Below are positions 1 through 11,746 of a DNA stretch of 64,000 nucleotides, in pieces. The translations under genes were made by a program, and so were the position numbers. The notes under the pieces are model-generated. The model ran no database searches. It worked only from the letters and a program-made list of their open reading frames with translations, and had not been told where the DNA came from. The stretch comes from Gordonia alkaliphila (GTDB taxonomy: Bacteria > Actinomycetota > Actinomycetes > Mycobacteriales > Mycobacteriaceae), in NCBI RefSeq assembly GCF_023017165.1, contig NZ_JALKBW010000001.1, forward strand, positions 186,001 through 250,000, read 5' to 3'. Every line of letters begins with the position of its first letter. Within the stretch, counting starts at the first letter, position 1.

Positions 1-565
1 GCTCCTCGCGGCCGCCGAGGTCGAGGCCGGCCGCCGGTTCGTCGAGCAGCAGCAGCTCCGGATCGGTCATCAGGCCGCGCGCGATCAGCACCCGCTTGCG
101 TTCGCCTTCGGAGAGGGTGCCGAAGGTGCGGTCGGCGAGGTGTTCGGCGCCCATCGACTCCAGCACGTCGGCGGCCCGCTCGCGATCGAACTCGTCGTAC
201 TCCTCCCGCCAGCGCCCGAGCACGGCGTAGCCGGCCGAGATCACCAGATCCGACACCACTTCGCCGCCCGGGATCCGGCCGGCGGTCGCCGAACTCACCA
301 GGCCCACCCGCGTCGTCAGATCCCGAGTGTCAGTGCGCCCCAACTGTTCTCCGAGCACGAAGGCGGTGCCGGAGCTCGGATGCTCCACGGCGCCGGCCAT
401 CCGCAGCAGCGAGGTCTTACCCGCCCCGTTCGGGCCGATGATCACCCAGCGTTCGTCGAGCTCCACCTTCCAGTCGATCGGCCCCACCAGGGTCTTACCG
501 CCGCGCACGAGGCGCACGTCGGAGAAATCGAGGATCAGGTCCGGATCGGTCTGCACGTCAGTCAC
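1..565 (-). CDS. ABC transporter ATP-binding protein, partial
   Basis: The left window edge cuts this minus-strand gene, so about 188 amino-terminal codons are visible and the carboxyl end is missing. Walker A (GPNGAGKTS) is near residue 44, and the signature LSEGE followed by the Walker B stretch LLLLDEP lies close to the edge, so the whole nucleotide-binding core is nearly present. It should hydrolyse ATP for an unidentified substrate; no permease is visible. M. tuberculosis has an ABC ATPase (Rv3041c) next to serB2, which fits the neighbours here. Two in-frame GTG starts (565 and 556) are possible and neither has a strong ribosome binding site. The gene is divergent from the LLM oxidoreductase at 636. 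Confidence 0.85.
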   Translation of the reverse strand, partial: MTDVQTDPDLILDFSDVRLVRGGKTLVGPIDWKVELDERWVIIGPNGAGKTSLLRMAGAVEHPSSGTAFVLGEQLGRTDTRDLTTRVGLVSSATAGRIPGGEVVSDLVISAGYAVLGRWREEYDEFDRERAADVLESMGAEHLADRTFGTLSEGERKRVLIARGLMTDPELLLLDEPAAGLDLGGREE

Positions 566-635
566 CCCACCATGATGGAGCACTCCGCGGCCCGAGTGCG
601 GGAGGCCCACTGGAATATCTGTCGCGGCGGCCGAC

Positions 636-1643
636 TTGAACTACAACGTGAGCCTGTCCGAGATCCCCCTGTCCCTGCTCGATCTGGCCCAGGTGGGCCC
701 CGGCGAGACGGTCCGCGAATCACTGGATCACTCCCTGGCCCTGGCGGAGTTCGCCGACACCACCGGCTACCGTCGCCTCTGGTACGCCGAGCACCACAAC
801 ATGTCGGCCATCGCCTCGGCCGCCCCCGCGGTGCTGATCGCGCGCATGGGCGCAGCGACCCGACGCATCCGTCTGGGCGCCGGCGGCGTGATGCTGCCCA
901 ACCATTCGCCGCTGGCCATCGCCGAGCAGTTCGGCACCCTCGCCGAGCTGTATCCGGACCGGATCGATCTGGGCCTGGGCCGTGCGCCCGGCGGCGACCA
1001 GGCGACCTTCGCGGCGCTGCGCCGTAGCCCGGCCGCCTCCGAGCAGTTCCCGGCCGACGTCGTGGAACTGCAGAAGTACCTGCGCGGGCAGCCGCAGCAG
1101 TCCGGAGTGGTGGCCACCCCCGGCGCGGGCACCGACGTGCCGCTCTACATTCTGGGTTCCTCGCTGTTCGGCGCGCAGCTCGCCGCCTACCTCGGTCTGC
1201 CGTACGCGTTCGCCTCGCATTTCGCACCTGCCGCGTTGGAGCAGGCGGTCGCCGTGTACCGCAGCGAGTTCCGTCCCCTGCAGGCCGAGTTCGGCGGTTT
1301 GACGGAGCCGTACGTGATCGCCGCGGCCGGGGTGATCGCGGACGACGACGCGGACCGCGCCACCGCACAGTTCGACGCCACCCGGCGCCACCGCGCCAAG
1401 TTCCTGTTCGCGCGCGACACGTCGCTGTCCGACGAGGAGGCCGACGTGCTCCTCGACGGGCCGGTGGGGCGCCAGGTGAACGAGATGCTGCGCCACACCG
1501 CCGTCGGCACCCCGCAGCAGGTGTCCGACCAGCTGGTCCGTTTCGCCGTGCACGCGGACGCGGACGAGCTCATCCTCGCGCCGATGGCCCCGGACCGCGG
1601 CGTGTGGCTGGGTACCGTGCGGGCGCTGGCCCCCGCACTCTGA
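636..1643 (+). CDS. LLM-class (luciferase-like) flavin-dependent oxidoreductase
   Basis: This 335-residue protein has the single TIM-barrel fold of bacterial luciferase-like monooxygenases. An amino-terminal barrel strand (SLLDLAQVG) is followed by WYAEHHN near residue 48, the usual flavin-site signature, and by the LGLGRAPGGD loop near residue 115. It resembles the MsnO8/alkanal monooxygenase-like subgroup, which uses reduced FMN or F420; cofactor and substrate cannot be read from the sequence. The start is TTG at 636, preceded by a GGCGG stretch; GTG at 648 is a reasonable alternative because most relatives begin near VSLS. It stands alone, convergent with the peptidyl-tRNA hydrolase gene and separated from it by 13 bases. 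Confidence 0.85.
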   Translation: MNYNVSLSEIPLSLLDLAQVGPGETVRESLDHSLALAEFADTTGYRRLWYAEHHNMSAIASAAPAVLIARMGAATRRIRLGAGGVMLPNHSPLAIAEQFGTLAELYPDRIDLGLGRAPGGDQATFAALRRSPAASEQFPADVVELQKYLRGQPQQSGVVATPGAGTDVPLYILGSSLFGAQLAAYLGLPYAFASHFAPAALEQAVAVYRSEFRPLQAEFGGLTEPYVIAAAGVIADDDADRATAQFDATRRHRAKFLFARDTSLSDEEADVLLDGPVGRQVNEMLRHTAVGTPQQVSDQLVRFAVHADADELILAPMAPDRGVWLGTVRALAPAL

Positions 1644-1656
1644 CTGGACCCGCGGT

Positions 1657-2397
1657 TCAGCCCGCGGGCAGCGGGGCGGCGATGACCGTCGCCGAGCCGG
1701 GTGCGATCTCGGTGTACCCGGCATCCCTGACCACGATCGCCGCGCCGCGCGTCTCGCCTTCGAGAAGTTCCGCCCAGCGTCGTCGATCGGCCTGGCACAC
1801 CTGCACCGGGCAGCCATCGTCGTACCAGCGCTGCACCTGATCGGCAGGCACCAGCACCGCGCCGAGCATCGAGGCGTGCGCGACCTGCGCGGCCAGCTTC
1901 CCGACGGTCATCGGCAGGTCCGGCGCCACCCACAGGCACAGGCGGGCACCGCGGCCGTCGACGATCGGCGCGGCCGGGAGGTCGCCCTCCACGTCGGTGC
2001 CCTCGATCTGCAGCTTGGTGAGCCGCCGGTCGGTGGCCCCCACCGGGCCGGGCACGAAGGCCCTGGCCTGGGCCTGTCCCACCTGCGCGGTCACGCCGGG
2101 CAGATCCTGGACCGCCGTCCACTGGGCGCCGCGCGCGCGTCGCGCGATCTTGCGGATCCGGCCGGCGCACCACGCGTCGAACTCGGCCGCCCACGGGGCT
2201 CCCGGTTCCGATCGCGGATCCAGGCAGGCGAGCGCGGTCGCCTGTGCGGCGGCCGCCAGTAGGTCGGCCCGCGCGGGCGGGGTCGCCTTCTCGATCTGCA
2301 GCACCAGCGGCATGGCGAGCACCAGCGCCGGGTCGTCGGGGTCGACGCCACGGGGCGAATAGTGGGTAAGCCGGGCAAGATTCTGAGATAGTGCCAT
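1657..2397 (-). CDS. peptidyl-tRNA hydrolase, PTH2 family
   Basis: The carboxyl half carries the PTH2 pattern: a lysine-containing helix MTVGKLAAQVAHAS near residue 165 and the closing GYTEIAPGS strand with its GS turn. PTH2 enzymes cleave the ester between peptide and tRNA to recycle prematurely released peptidyl-tRNA. The roughly 150 amino-terminal residues are an actinobacterial extension of unknown role. I start at the ATG giving MALSQNLARL (2397). An upstream in-frame start at 2451 would overlap the divergent lipoprotein gene and adds residues without obvious structure. A canonical Pth could also be present elsewhere in the genome; that is not testable here. Confidence 0.8.
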   Translation of the reverse strand: MALSQNLARLTHYSPRGVDPDDPALVLAMPLVLQIEKATPPARADLLAAAAQATALACLDPRSEPGAPWAAEFDAWCAGRIRKIARRARGAQWTAVQDLPGVTAQVGQAQARAFVPGPVGATDRRLTKLQIEGTDVEGDLPAAPIVDGRGARLCLWVAPDLPMTVGKLAAQVAHASMLGAVLVPADQVQRWYDDGCPVQVCQADRRRWAELLEGETRGAAIVVRDAGYTEIAPGSATVIAAPLPAG

Positions 2398-2465
2398 CGA
2401 GGACACCGTAACGCAGGCGGTGTCCTCGACTCGTGTCTGCTGCGCTTGCACACTCAGGGGACCCG

Positions 2466-3632
2466 ATGCCGACGAGCACGCGCCGATGGGCGGCCCGCGC
2501 GGCCGCCACGACCGTGGCCGTCACCCTGTTCGTCGGGACCGCTGCGTGTTCCAGCGACACCACCGGCCGGGGCGTGCGGTGGCCGGTCCCGGCCGAGTCG
2601 ACGCCCACCGAGCCGGTCCGCGCGGCGTCGAACGTGCCGATGACCAAGCTCGCCCCGGGCGCGAAGCCGCCGCAGTTCATCCTCTTCTCGTTCGACGGCG
2701 TGGGCGTCGGACCGAACTGGGACATGTTCCTGGAGACGGCGAAAGAGACCAATGCCCGGTTCACCGCGCTGATGACCGGTCTGTACTTCCTCACCGACGC
2801 GGCGCGAAAGAAGTACCGCGCCCCCGGGCACAAGGCGGGCGAGGCCGCGATCGCCTTCGGCGGCACCAAGGCCGAGGTGATCGAGGAGATCGAGTACCTC
2901 AACCGGACCTGGTACGACGGCCACGAGATGGGTACGCACTTCGTGAGCCACTTCTGCGCGGGCACCAAGTATCCGGGCAAGGACTGGACCACCGCCGACT
3001 GGAACCACGAGCTCAATCAGTTCTTCTCCCTGATGGTGAACTGGCGAACCAACAACGGCATCACCACCGGTCCCGACCTGGCCTTCGGCCCGGAGGTGGT
3101 CAAGGGCGGCCGCACCCAGTGCCTGGAGGGCAACCCGAAGGCGCTGTTCCCCGCACTCCGGAAGCACGACATGACGTGGGACTCGTCGATGGCAGCCGTG
3201 CAGCCCGGGCTGTTCTGGCCCGCCAAGGAACGGGGTATCTGGGAGTTCCCCATCCCCTACGTCTATTCGCCGGCGCTCAAGCACCGGCAGACCGCGTTGG
3301 ACTACAACTTCTGGTACACGTACAACGGCGCGGTGAATCGTCCGAAGGATGCCCCGAAGATCCGCCGGGCGGTGAAGTCCACGTACGACTACATGTACCG
3401 ACGCGCCTACGAGGGCAACCGTGCTCCGCTGGTCATCGCGAACCACTTCAACGAGTGGAACGGTAACGCCTTCAATCCGGCCACCGCCGACTTCATGCGC
3501 GAAACCTGCACCAAAGCCGAGACCATCTGCGCCACCTACCAGGACGTGATCGCCTGGATGGAGCTGCAGGATCCACAGGTCCTCGCCGATCTGCAGAAGC
3601 TGCCCGCGGTGGCGGTCGACGGCAAGCGCTGA
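2466..3632 (+). CDS. polysaccharide deacetylase-like lipoprotein
   Basis: A positively charged start (MPTSTRRW), a hydrophobic stretch and a lipobox-like TAAC near residue 28 indicate a lipoprotein signal peptide, so the protein should be anchored outside the membrane. The mature part has a NodB-like arrangement: an aspartate-containing FSFDG strand near residue 75 and a histidine pair in GTHFVSHF, the usual metal ligands of this deacetylase fold. The likely substrate is a cell-envelope or extracellular glycan; the exact one is unknown. I use ATG 2466 because the earlier in-frame start at 2433 puts extra residues before the signal peptide. The gene ends directly against the serB end (3632/3633), convergent and without a spacer. 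Confidence 0.75.
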   Translation: MPTSTRRWAARAAATTVAVTLFVGTAACSSDTTGRGVRWPVPAESTPTEPVRAASNVPMTKLAPGAKPPQFILFSFDGVGVGPNWDMFLETAKETNARFTALMTGLYFLTDAARKKYRAPGHKAGEAAIAFGGTKAEVIEEIEYLNRTWYDGHEMGTHFVSHFCAGTKYPGKDWTTADWNHELNQFFSLMVNWRTNNGITTGPDLAFGPEVVKGGRTQCLEGNPKALFPALRKHDMTWDSSMAAVQPGLFWPAKERGIWEFPIPYVYSPALKHRQTALDYNFWYTYNGAVNRPKDAPKIRRAVKSTYDYMYRRAYEGNRAPLVIANHFNEWNGNAFNPATADFMRETCTKAETICATYQDVIAWMELQDPQVLADLQKLPAVAVDGKR

Positions 3633-4967
<1,335 letters not shown>

Positions 4968-6683
4968 TCACTTCGCTTCGACGTGCTTGTCGCTACCCCA
5001 GCCGACATGCGCTTCGTCCCGCATGCGATCGACCATGTGCGGGTAGTGCAGCTCGAACGCAGGGCGCTCGGAGCGGATGCGCGGCAGCTCCGTGAAGTTG
5101 TGGCGCGGCGGCGGGCAGCTGGTGGCCCACTCGAGCGAATTGCCGAAGCCCCACGGGTCGTCGACCGTGACGACCTCGCCGTAGCGGTAGCTCTTGAAAA
5201 CGTTCCACAGGAACGGAATCATCGACAGACCCAGCGTGAAGGCGCCCATCGTGGAGATCACGTTCAACGCCGTGAATCCGTCGGTCGGCAGGTAGTCCGC
5301 GTAACGGCGGGGCATGCCCTCGTTGCCGAGCCAGTGCTGCACCAGGAAGGTGAGGTGGAAGCCGACGAAGGTGAGCCAGAAGTGCCACTTGCCGAGGCGC
5401 TCGTCGAGCATGCGCCCGGTCATCTTCGGGAACCACAGGTAGATGCCCGCGTAGGTCGCGAACACGATGGTGCCGAAGAGGACGTAGTGGAAGTGCGCGA
5501 CGATGAAGTACGTGTCCGAGATGTGGAAGTCGATCGGCGGGCTGGCCATCAGCACACCGGTCAGACCACCGAACAGGAAGGTCACGATGAAACCGATCGA
5601 GAACAGCATGGGAGTCTCGAACGTCATTCGACCCTTCCACATGGTTCCGATCCAGTTGAAGAACTTCACGCCGGTGGGCACCGCGATCAGGAACGTCATG
5701 AACGAGAAGAACGGCAGCAGGACCGCGCCGGTCACGTACATGTGGTGCGCCCAGACGGCCACCGACAGCGCGGCGATCGACAGGGTGGCGTAGACCAGAC
5801 CCGAGTAGCCGAACAGCGGCTTGCGGGCGAAGATCGGGAAGACCTCCGAGACGATGCCGAAGAACGGCAGCGCGATCACGTAGACCTCAGGGTGACCGAA
5901 GAACCAGAACAGGTGCTGCCAGAGGATGACGCCGCCGTTGGCCGGGTCGTAGATGTGGGCACCGAACTGGCGGTCCACCTCCAGGCCCAGCAGGGCTGCG
6001 GTCAGCAGCGGGAAGATCAGCAGGATCAGGACGCTGGTCACCAGGATGTTCCAGGTGAAGATCGGCATGCGGAACATGGTCATACCGGGGGCGCGCAGGC
6101 ACACCACGGTGGTGATCATGTTGACCGCGCCGAGGATGGTGCCCAGGCCGGCCACGCCGAGACCCATGATCCACAGGTCGGCGCCGAAGCCCGGCGCGTG
6201 CACGGCGTCGCTCAGCGGCGCGTAGGCGGTCCAACCGAAGTCAGCGGCACCGGCGGGGGTCAGGAAGCCGCCCAGCGCGACCAGGTTGCCGAACAGGAAG
6301 AGCCAGAAGCCCATCGCGTTCAGACGCGGGAACGCGACGTCCGGCGCGCCGATCTGCAGCGGCAGCACGAAGTTCGCGAAACCGATCACAATCGGGGTCG
6401 CGTACATCAGCAGCATGACGGTGCCGTGCATGGTGAACAGCTGGTTGAACTGCTCGTTCGACAGGAACTGCAGTCCCGGGTGGGTCAGCTCGGCGCGCAT
6501 CAGGAGGGCCATCAAGCCGCCCACCAGGAAGAACGCGAACGACGCCACCATGTACATCTGACCGATCAGCTTGTGATCGGTCGTGGTGATCATCTTGTAG
6601 AAGAACGACCCCTTGCGCTGATAGCGCTCGGGATACGGACGAACCGGAGTCACCTCGGTCGTCGGTTGGTCTAGGGCGGTCAC
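4968..6683 (-). CDS. ctaD: cytochrome c oxidase subunit I (aa3 type)
   Basis: This is the 571-residue catalytic subunit of the terminal aa3 oxidase, which reduces oxygen to water and pumps protons across the plasma membrane. About twelve hydrophobic segments are visible. Signature motifs are FTMHGTVML (heme a ligand region), GHPEVYV with the histidine-tyrosine pair of the active site, WAHHMY (copper B ligands) and HFHYVLFG (heme ligands). The GTG at 6683 is preceded by GGAGGAGGA, an excellent ribosome binding site; the 15 codons upstream of it in the open frame are unlikely to be translated. Subunits II and III are not in the window, as in M. tuberculosis where ctaD stands apart from ctaC/ctaE-qcr. 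Confidence 0.97.
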   Translation of the reverse strand: MTALDQPTTEVTPVRPYPERYQRKGSFFYKMITTTDHKLIGQMYMVASFAFFLVGGLMALLMRAELTHPGLQFLSNEQFNQLFTMHGTVMLLMYATPIVIGFANFVLPLQIGAPDVAFPRLNAMGFWLFLFGNLVALGGFLTPAGAADFGWTAYAPLSDAVHAPGFGADLWIMGLGVAGLGTILGAVNMITTVVCLRAPGMTMFRMPIFTWNILVTSVLILLIFPLLTAALLGLEVDRQFGAHIYDPANGGVILWQHLFWFFGHPEVYVIALPFFGIVSEVFPIFARKPLFGYSGLVYATLSIAALSVAVWAHHMYVTGAVLLPFFSFMTFLIAVPTGVKFFNWIGTMWKGRMTFETPMLFSIGFIVTFLFGGLTGVLMASPPIDFHISDTYFIVAHFHYVLFGTIVFATYAGIYLWFPKMTGRMLDERLGKWHFWLTFVGFHLTFLVQHWLGNEGMPRRYADYLPTDGFTALNVISTMGAFTLGLSMIPFLWNVFKSYRYGEVVTVDDPWGFGNSLEWATSCPPPRHNFTELPRIRSERPAFELHYPHMVDRMRDEAHVGWGSDKHVEAK

Positions 6684-6919
6684 AGATCCTCCTCCTGGGC
6701 GCCCGACCGGCGCCTGGACTCTAACCATCTAAGGCGCGAAACGGCACGCCGCCGCCTGCGCTGTCCTCTGATCGTAAACCAGACGTAGGCCGCGCACCGC
6801 ACGGGTCCTACGATCTGTCGTATTCGATTCTAACCACCCCGAGTTTTCGCAGGTCGGGGCCGCCATCGGAGCGACTCGCCCGTCGCCGTGACGCCGCTGC
6901 GCTCTGCTAGCGTGGTCGG

Positions 6920-7966
6920 GTGCTCGCTAACTCCCCGCGCCGCGGACCGGGACGCGCCCGCTCCCGTGGCATCAGCGCCCTGGTCGCACTGTCCACCGTC
7001 GCGACCCTCGGTCTGACCGCGTGCGGCGATTCCGACACCACGTTGCGGACCCCGGACGGCAAGGTGATTTCCACGGTCACCTCGCGGATCGCGGGCGTGA
7101 ACATCGTCAACGCCGACCGCGACTACGCCAAGACCTGTCTGGCGCCCACCGCCACGGATCCCGGTCGCAGTGACACGGTCCGGGTGATCGTCACCGATCC
7201 GAGCCTGCTCGACGCCTTCTGCGCACTGGGCATCGGTAGTAGGGTGCGCGCGGTGACCGCCGCCCCCGGCAGCATCCCCGCCTATCTCGGTCCCGAGCTC
7301 GGCGCCGTCCCCACGCTCGGTGACGATCCGACCGCCGACGCGGTGCGCGAGGCCGACCCCCAGTTGGTGCTCGCCACCCCGAACACGGCCGCCGAGCTGT
7401 CGGCTCTGCGCAAGACGGGCGCCCTGGGTACCGCGCGCGTCGCGACGGTGCAGCCGGGCAAGGATTGGCGCAGCCTGTTCACCGCCGTCGCCGACGCGAT
7501 GAATCGATCCGCGGCCGCCACCGAGCGGCTCGGCGAGTTCGACGCCGAAGTCAAGCGCATCGGCACCGTGATGGATGCCGCACACAGCCAGGTCTCACTG
7601 GTCCGGTTCACCCCCGACGACGAACTGCTGGAAGGCACCGACAGCTTCGGCGCCTCCATCCTCGCCGAAGTCGGGGTGCAGCGACCGGCCGGCCAGCGCG
7701 GTGCGGATCCGGTCGTGGTGACCGACGCCAACTTCACCGAGGCCGACGCCGACCTCATTTACGTCAGCGCCGAAGGCGAGGCGGGCATGAACCGCGCGAC
7801 CTCGGTGCTGGACAGCGACCGCTGGAAGGAGATGGGCGCACCGAGCTGGCAGCGCGTTCTCTGGATCAACGACGACGTCTGGTACCGCTCGTCCGGCCTG
7901 GCGGCGGCCTGGCTGGTCCTCAACGACGTCAAGAGCTCGCTGAACTCGAGCTCCGCTGGCGAGTAG
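6920..7966 (+). CDS. fecB: periplasmic-binding lipoprotein of FecB/siderophore type
   Basis: A basic amino terminus and a hydrophobic stretch end in the lipobox LTAC near residue 35, so this is a lipid-anchored extracytoplasmic protein. The mature part has the two-lobed FecB/BtuF-like fold: the first lobe holds TDPSLLDAFCALGIGSRV and the second continues through TDANFTEADADL. The family delivers ferric siderophores, heme or cobalamin to ABC transporters. In M. tuberculosis the equivalent gene next to ctaD is fecB (Rv3044). No permease is adjacent, so the partner transporter is unknown. The start is GTG 6920. The gene is divergent from ctaD across a 236-base intergenic region and followed after 12 bases by the helicase gene. 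Confidence 0.88.
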   Translation: MLANSPRRGPGRARSRGISALVALSTVATLGLTACGDSDTTLRTPDGKVISTVTSRIAGVNIVNADRDYAKTCLAPTATDPGRSDTVRVIVTDPSLLDAFCALGIGSRVRAVTAAPGSIPAYLGPELGAVPTLGDDPTADAVREADPQLVLATPNTAAELSALRKTGALGTARVATVQPGKDWRSLFTAVADAMNRSAAATERLGEFDAEVKRIGTVMDAAHSQVSLVRFTPDDELLEGTDSFGASILAEVGVQRPAGQRGADPVVVTDANFTEADADLIYVSAEGEAGMNRATSVLDSDRWKEMGAPSWQRVLWINDDVWYRSSGLAAAWLVLNDVKSSLNSSSAGE

Positions 7967-7978
7967 GTCGGCGCCCGC

Positions 7979-10842
7979 TTGTCTCGCGGCCCGACGCTCG
8001 GACTGCGCGCCCTCTGGCGGCCGGGCCTGGGTCTGGCCCTGTGGCCGGACGGCGCACCGGTCGCCGCCGAGAAGTCCCTGCCGCTCGGGGATCTGACCGA
8101 GGTGCCCGACGCCGTCGCCGACCTGGTGTCACGGCGGAGACTCCGGCACACCGTGGATCACGTCGGCCCCGACGGCACCCGCGCGCTGCGGCCGGCCGTG
8201 ACCCTCGGTGTCCCCACCGCCGTCGAACTCCTGGACCGGTGCGCGCACCTGAGGGTCGGCGGTGACGTCGCCTTCTACTGTTATCTCCTGGCCGGAGCGC
8301 GGCGGCTGCGCGATGCGGGCGCGGTGGCGCCCGGCGTGCGGCCGGGCCAGGACGAGGTGCGGTGGGAGTTGCTGCCCAGCCCGGCTTGGCTGGGCTGGCA
8401 GACGGTCATCGCCGCCAGTGCCCCGCCCGCATTGATCGCCAACGGCGACACCGGCGCGCTGCTGGACTTCGTCGCCGAGGTACTCGATGCCGAGACGCGG
8501 CGGGCGCTGATCGACGAACGCGGCCGGTCCCGGGTGCCCCTCGTCGACGGCCTCACCCAGGCCGCGCCGATGCCCCTGCCCGCCGGGGCGAGCGCGACCG
8601 CCGCGTGGCAGGGCTGGCAGAGCACCGGCGCTCCGCCCGGGCCGAGCCTGGTGCTGCGCCTGCACCAGCCGGACGACGATCCGGCCGCCCCCGTACTACC
8701 GCCCGAGCAGGAGCGCTGGCGTCTGGAAGTGTGCCGCCGCTCCCCCGACGGCGCGGTGACCCCGGTGGTGCCGCACCGGCTGGGTCCGCACGAACTCGAC
8801 GACCTCACCACCGAGCTGGCCGCCGCCGTCGCCGCGTTCGGTCGACTGTCCCGCGCCGACACCGACCCGCACACGCTCGACTTCCTGCTCGACACCGCGA
8901 CGGTCGCCGACTTCTTCGCCACCGGCGCGGCCGCGGTCGGCGCCGCCGGGATCACCGTCCTCCTACCGCACACGGTGGCCACCGTGACGCCCACGCTGCA
9001 GATGCGCGGCAGCGCGGTGCCCGGCGGCGGGCCCGTCCGGGGTTGGTGGGACTCGACGAGATCTCCGACTTCGAATGGCGGCTGGCGCTCGGCGACGGCG
9101 GTGCCGCCCTCGGCCAGGACGATCTCGACGAGCTCGCCCGCCAGCACGGCGACCTGGTGCGGGTCCGCGGCCGCTGGGTGCGCGCGGAGGGCGCCGCGCT
9201 CAGCCGCGCCGCCGCGTTCCTCGCCGCCGGGAAGTCCGTCGGCACCGACCTCGAATTGGCCGAGGTGATGCGCCTCATCACCGGTGACGAGTCCCGCCTG
9301 CCGGTCCCGGTGAGCAGCGTCCAGGGACTCGGCTGGCTCGACGACGTGGCCACCGGCGGCACGCTGGTGCCCGAGCCGGTGACGCCGCCGCCGACGCTGC
9401 ACGCCGCCCTGCGGCCCTACCAGCAGCGCGGACTGGAATGGCTGCACGCGCTGGGCCGCATCGGCGCGGGCGGAGTCCTCGCCGACGACATGGGGCTGGG
9501 CAAGACCGTGCAGGTGATCGCGCTGATCACCTGCCGCCGCGACGAAGAACCCGGCGCGCCGCCGGCACTGGTGGTCTGCCCGATGTCGGTGATCGGCAAC
9601 TGGCAGCGCGAACTGGAACGGTTCGCGCCGGAGCTGGGCGTGGTGGTGCACCACGGACCGCGCCGCGATCACGCGCAATTGTCCAGCGCCGCCACCGATG
9701 TGGTGTTGACGACCTTCGCCACCCTGACCCGGGATCGGGAGGCTTTCATCGCGCTGGGCTGGGACCTGCTGGTGGTCGACGAGGCCCAGCACGTGAAGAA
9801 CTCACGGACCGCAGCCGCGAGATCCCTTCGCGCACTGGATATTCGGCGGCGCATCGCCCTGACCGGTACACCGGTGGAGAATCGTCTGGAAGACCTCCGG
9901 TCGGTGATCGACCTGGTGAACCCGGGACTGCTGGGGACCGCGTCGTCGTTCCGCTCGCGGTTCGCCGAACCCATTGAGCGCGAACGTGATCCGCGCGCGC
10001 TGGACCGGCTCAACGCGATCACCCGGCCCTTCGTGCTGCGGCGCCTCAAGACCGATCCGGCGATCGCCGCCGACCTGCCGGAGAAGACCGAGCTGACGGT
10101 GCGCACCAACCTGACCGCCGAGCAGGCCGGGCTCTACCAGGCGATCCTCGACGACCTGCACGAGGCGCTCGACGACCGTGCCTACCTCGGCGCACGACGC
10201 CAGACCGTACTGGCCGCCCTGACCCGACTCAAGCAGGTGTGCAACCACCCGGCGCACTACCTGGGCGACGGCTCCCCCATGCTGCGTCAGGGCCGACACC
10301 GCTCGGGCAAGGTGGAACTGCTGACCGACATCGCGACCACCCTGGTGGACGAGGGCGACCGCGGCCTGATCTTCACCCAGTTCGCTGCCTTCGCCGACCT
10401 GCTCAGCCAGTGGCTGGGCCCGATCCTCGGCCGCGACGTCCCGGTGCTGCACGGCGGGCTCCCCCGCACGCGGCGCGACGAACTGGTCGCCGACTTCGCG
10501 CGCGACGACGGCCCGCCGATCATGCTCGCCACCCTCAAGGCCGGTGGCACCGGACTGAATCTGGTGGCCGCCAACCAGGTGATCCACGCCGACCGGTGGT
10601 GGAATCCGGCCGTCGAGGAACAGGCCACCGACCGCGCCTACCGGATCGGGCAGACCCGAGCGGTGCAGGTGCGCAAGTTCGTCTGCGTCGGCACCCTGGA
10701 GGAACGCATCGACGAACTGATCGCCGCCAAGCGCGAGCTCTCCGCACTGACCGTCGCGACCGGGGAGAGCTGGCTAGCCGATCTCGGCGACGACGCACTT
10801 CTCGATCTCCTTTCCCTCCGCGATGAGGCGGTCGGCGAATGA
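7979..10842 (+). pseudogene. SNF2-family helicase gene with a frameshift
   Basis: The reading frame opened by TTG 7979 encodes the amino-terminal SNF2-associated region to about position 9040. The continuation (VGLDEISDFEWRLALGD onward) is in the minus-one frame and runs to 10842. Adding one base in the G run at 9039-9042 would give one protein of about 954 residues, the usual size. The second part has the full ATPase: DDMGLGKT (Walker A), VVDEAQH (DEAQ box), LTGTPVEN, and the motif VI region RAYRIGQTR. These enzymes translocate on or remodel nucleic-acid complexes. No slippery heptamer is present, so a real mutation or a homopolymer sequencing error is more likely than programmed shifting. 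It is followed by its usual SWIM-domain partner. Confidence 0.75.
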
Positions 10843-10855
10843 GGGCGGTGGGCGA

Positions 10856-11638
10856 ATGAGCGCGCGCCGCAAGGGTTCTCGGCCGCCGGTGCGCGGCTAC
10901 GGTCTCACGCCGTGGGGTCGCGCCTTCGCCGCCGTCGTCGAGACCGGCGCCGACCATCGACATCTCACCGGCGCGCGCCGCTACTTCCGCGACCACCACG
11001 TCGACGACCTCGTCGTGGCGCCCGGCGAGATCACCGCCGCGGTGCGCGGCAGCCAACTCGATCCCTTCGACGTGGTCCTCACGCCGCGCCCCATCGACCC
11101 GGCGACGGTGGTGACGCTGCTGCGCGCGGCCGGCGAGACCGATGCGCTGCTCGCCCTGGCCCGCGGCGAACAGCCTCCCGCACTGGGCGAACTCATCGCG
11201 CCCACCGAATCGGCCGACGTGGCCTCGGCGTGCACCTGTCCCGACGAGGCGCCCCGCTGCATCCACGTGCTGGCCACCGCCTTCGAGGTGTCCGCGCAGA
11301 TCGACCGCCACCCGACCGTCCTGCTGCGGGTGCTGGGCACCGATCTCCCCGACCTGCTGGCACTGGCCCGCGACCGCGAGCCCGATCGGGACGAGGCGTC
11401 CCCGATCCAGAACGCGGGGAACGCCCCCACCGCGACGCCCGAGCAGATCGCCGCGACGTACTACGGCGATCAGGCCCCCATCCCCGCGCTGCCCACCGCC
11501 GCACCGATGGATCCGCTCACCGAGTTGGACCTGGGTGCGCTGCGCGCGGCCCTGCGCGCCTCCGGTATCGGCGCGACCGAACTGGGCGAAGCCCTCGACG
11601 ACCTCGCCGAGCTGTACGCGGCGCTCCGGGATCGGTGA
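10856..11638 (+). CDS. SWIM zinc-finger protein
   Basis: A SWIM motif of the CxCx(n)CxH type is seen at about residue 125: CTCPDEAPRCIH. SWIM domains bind zinc and are thought to contact DNA or protein. In actinobacteria this 260-residue family normally sits directly downstream of an SNF2 helicase, as here (13 bases after its stop), so the two probably act together. The start is ATG 10856, preceded by GGGCGGTGGGCG. A start at 10823 would overlap the helicase end and adds no conserved residues. The amino-terminal PPVRGYGLTPWGRAF block is typical of the family. Confidence 0.85.
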   Translation: MSARRKGSRPPVRGYGLTPWGRAFAAVVETGADHRHLTGARRYFRDHHVDDLVVAPGEITAAVRGSQLDPFDVVLTPRPIDPATVVTLLRAAGETDALLALARGEQPPALGELIAPTESADVASACTCPDEAPRCIHVLATAFEVSAQIDRHPTVLLRVLGTDLPDLLALARDREPDRDEASPIQNAGNAPTATPEQIAATYYGDQAPIPALPTAAPMDPLTELDLGALRAALRASGIGATELGEALDDLAELYAALRDR

Positions 11639-11746
11639 GCACCGCCGAGCGCCGAGCACCGACTTCGCCATCGGAAACCGTGTCATTGGCCATTGACACC
11701 TTTCACGAGTCGTCATAGGGTCCAGGACATAACCGGAGGTAGTCCT

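Noticed and set aside
9030-9045. Programmed minus-one frameshifting in the helicase gene
   Set aside because: No X-XXY-YYZ heptamer or downstream pseudoknot is evident; a base error or mutation explains it more simply.
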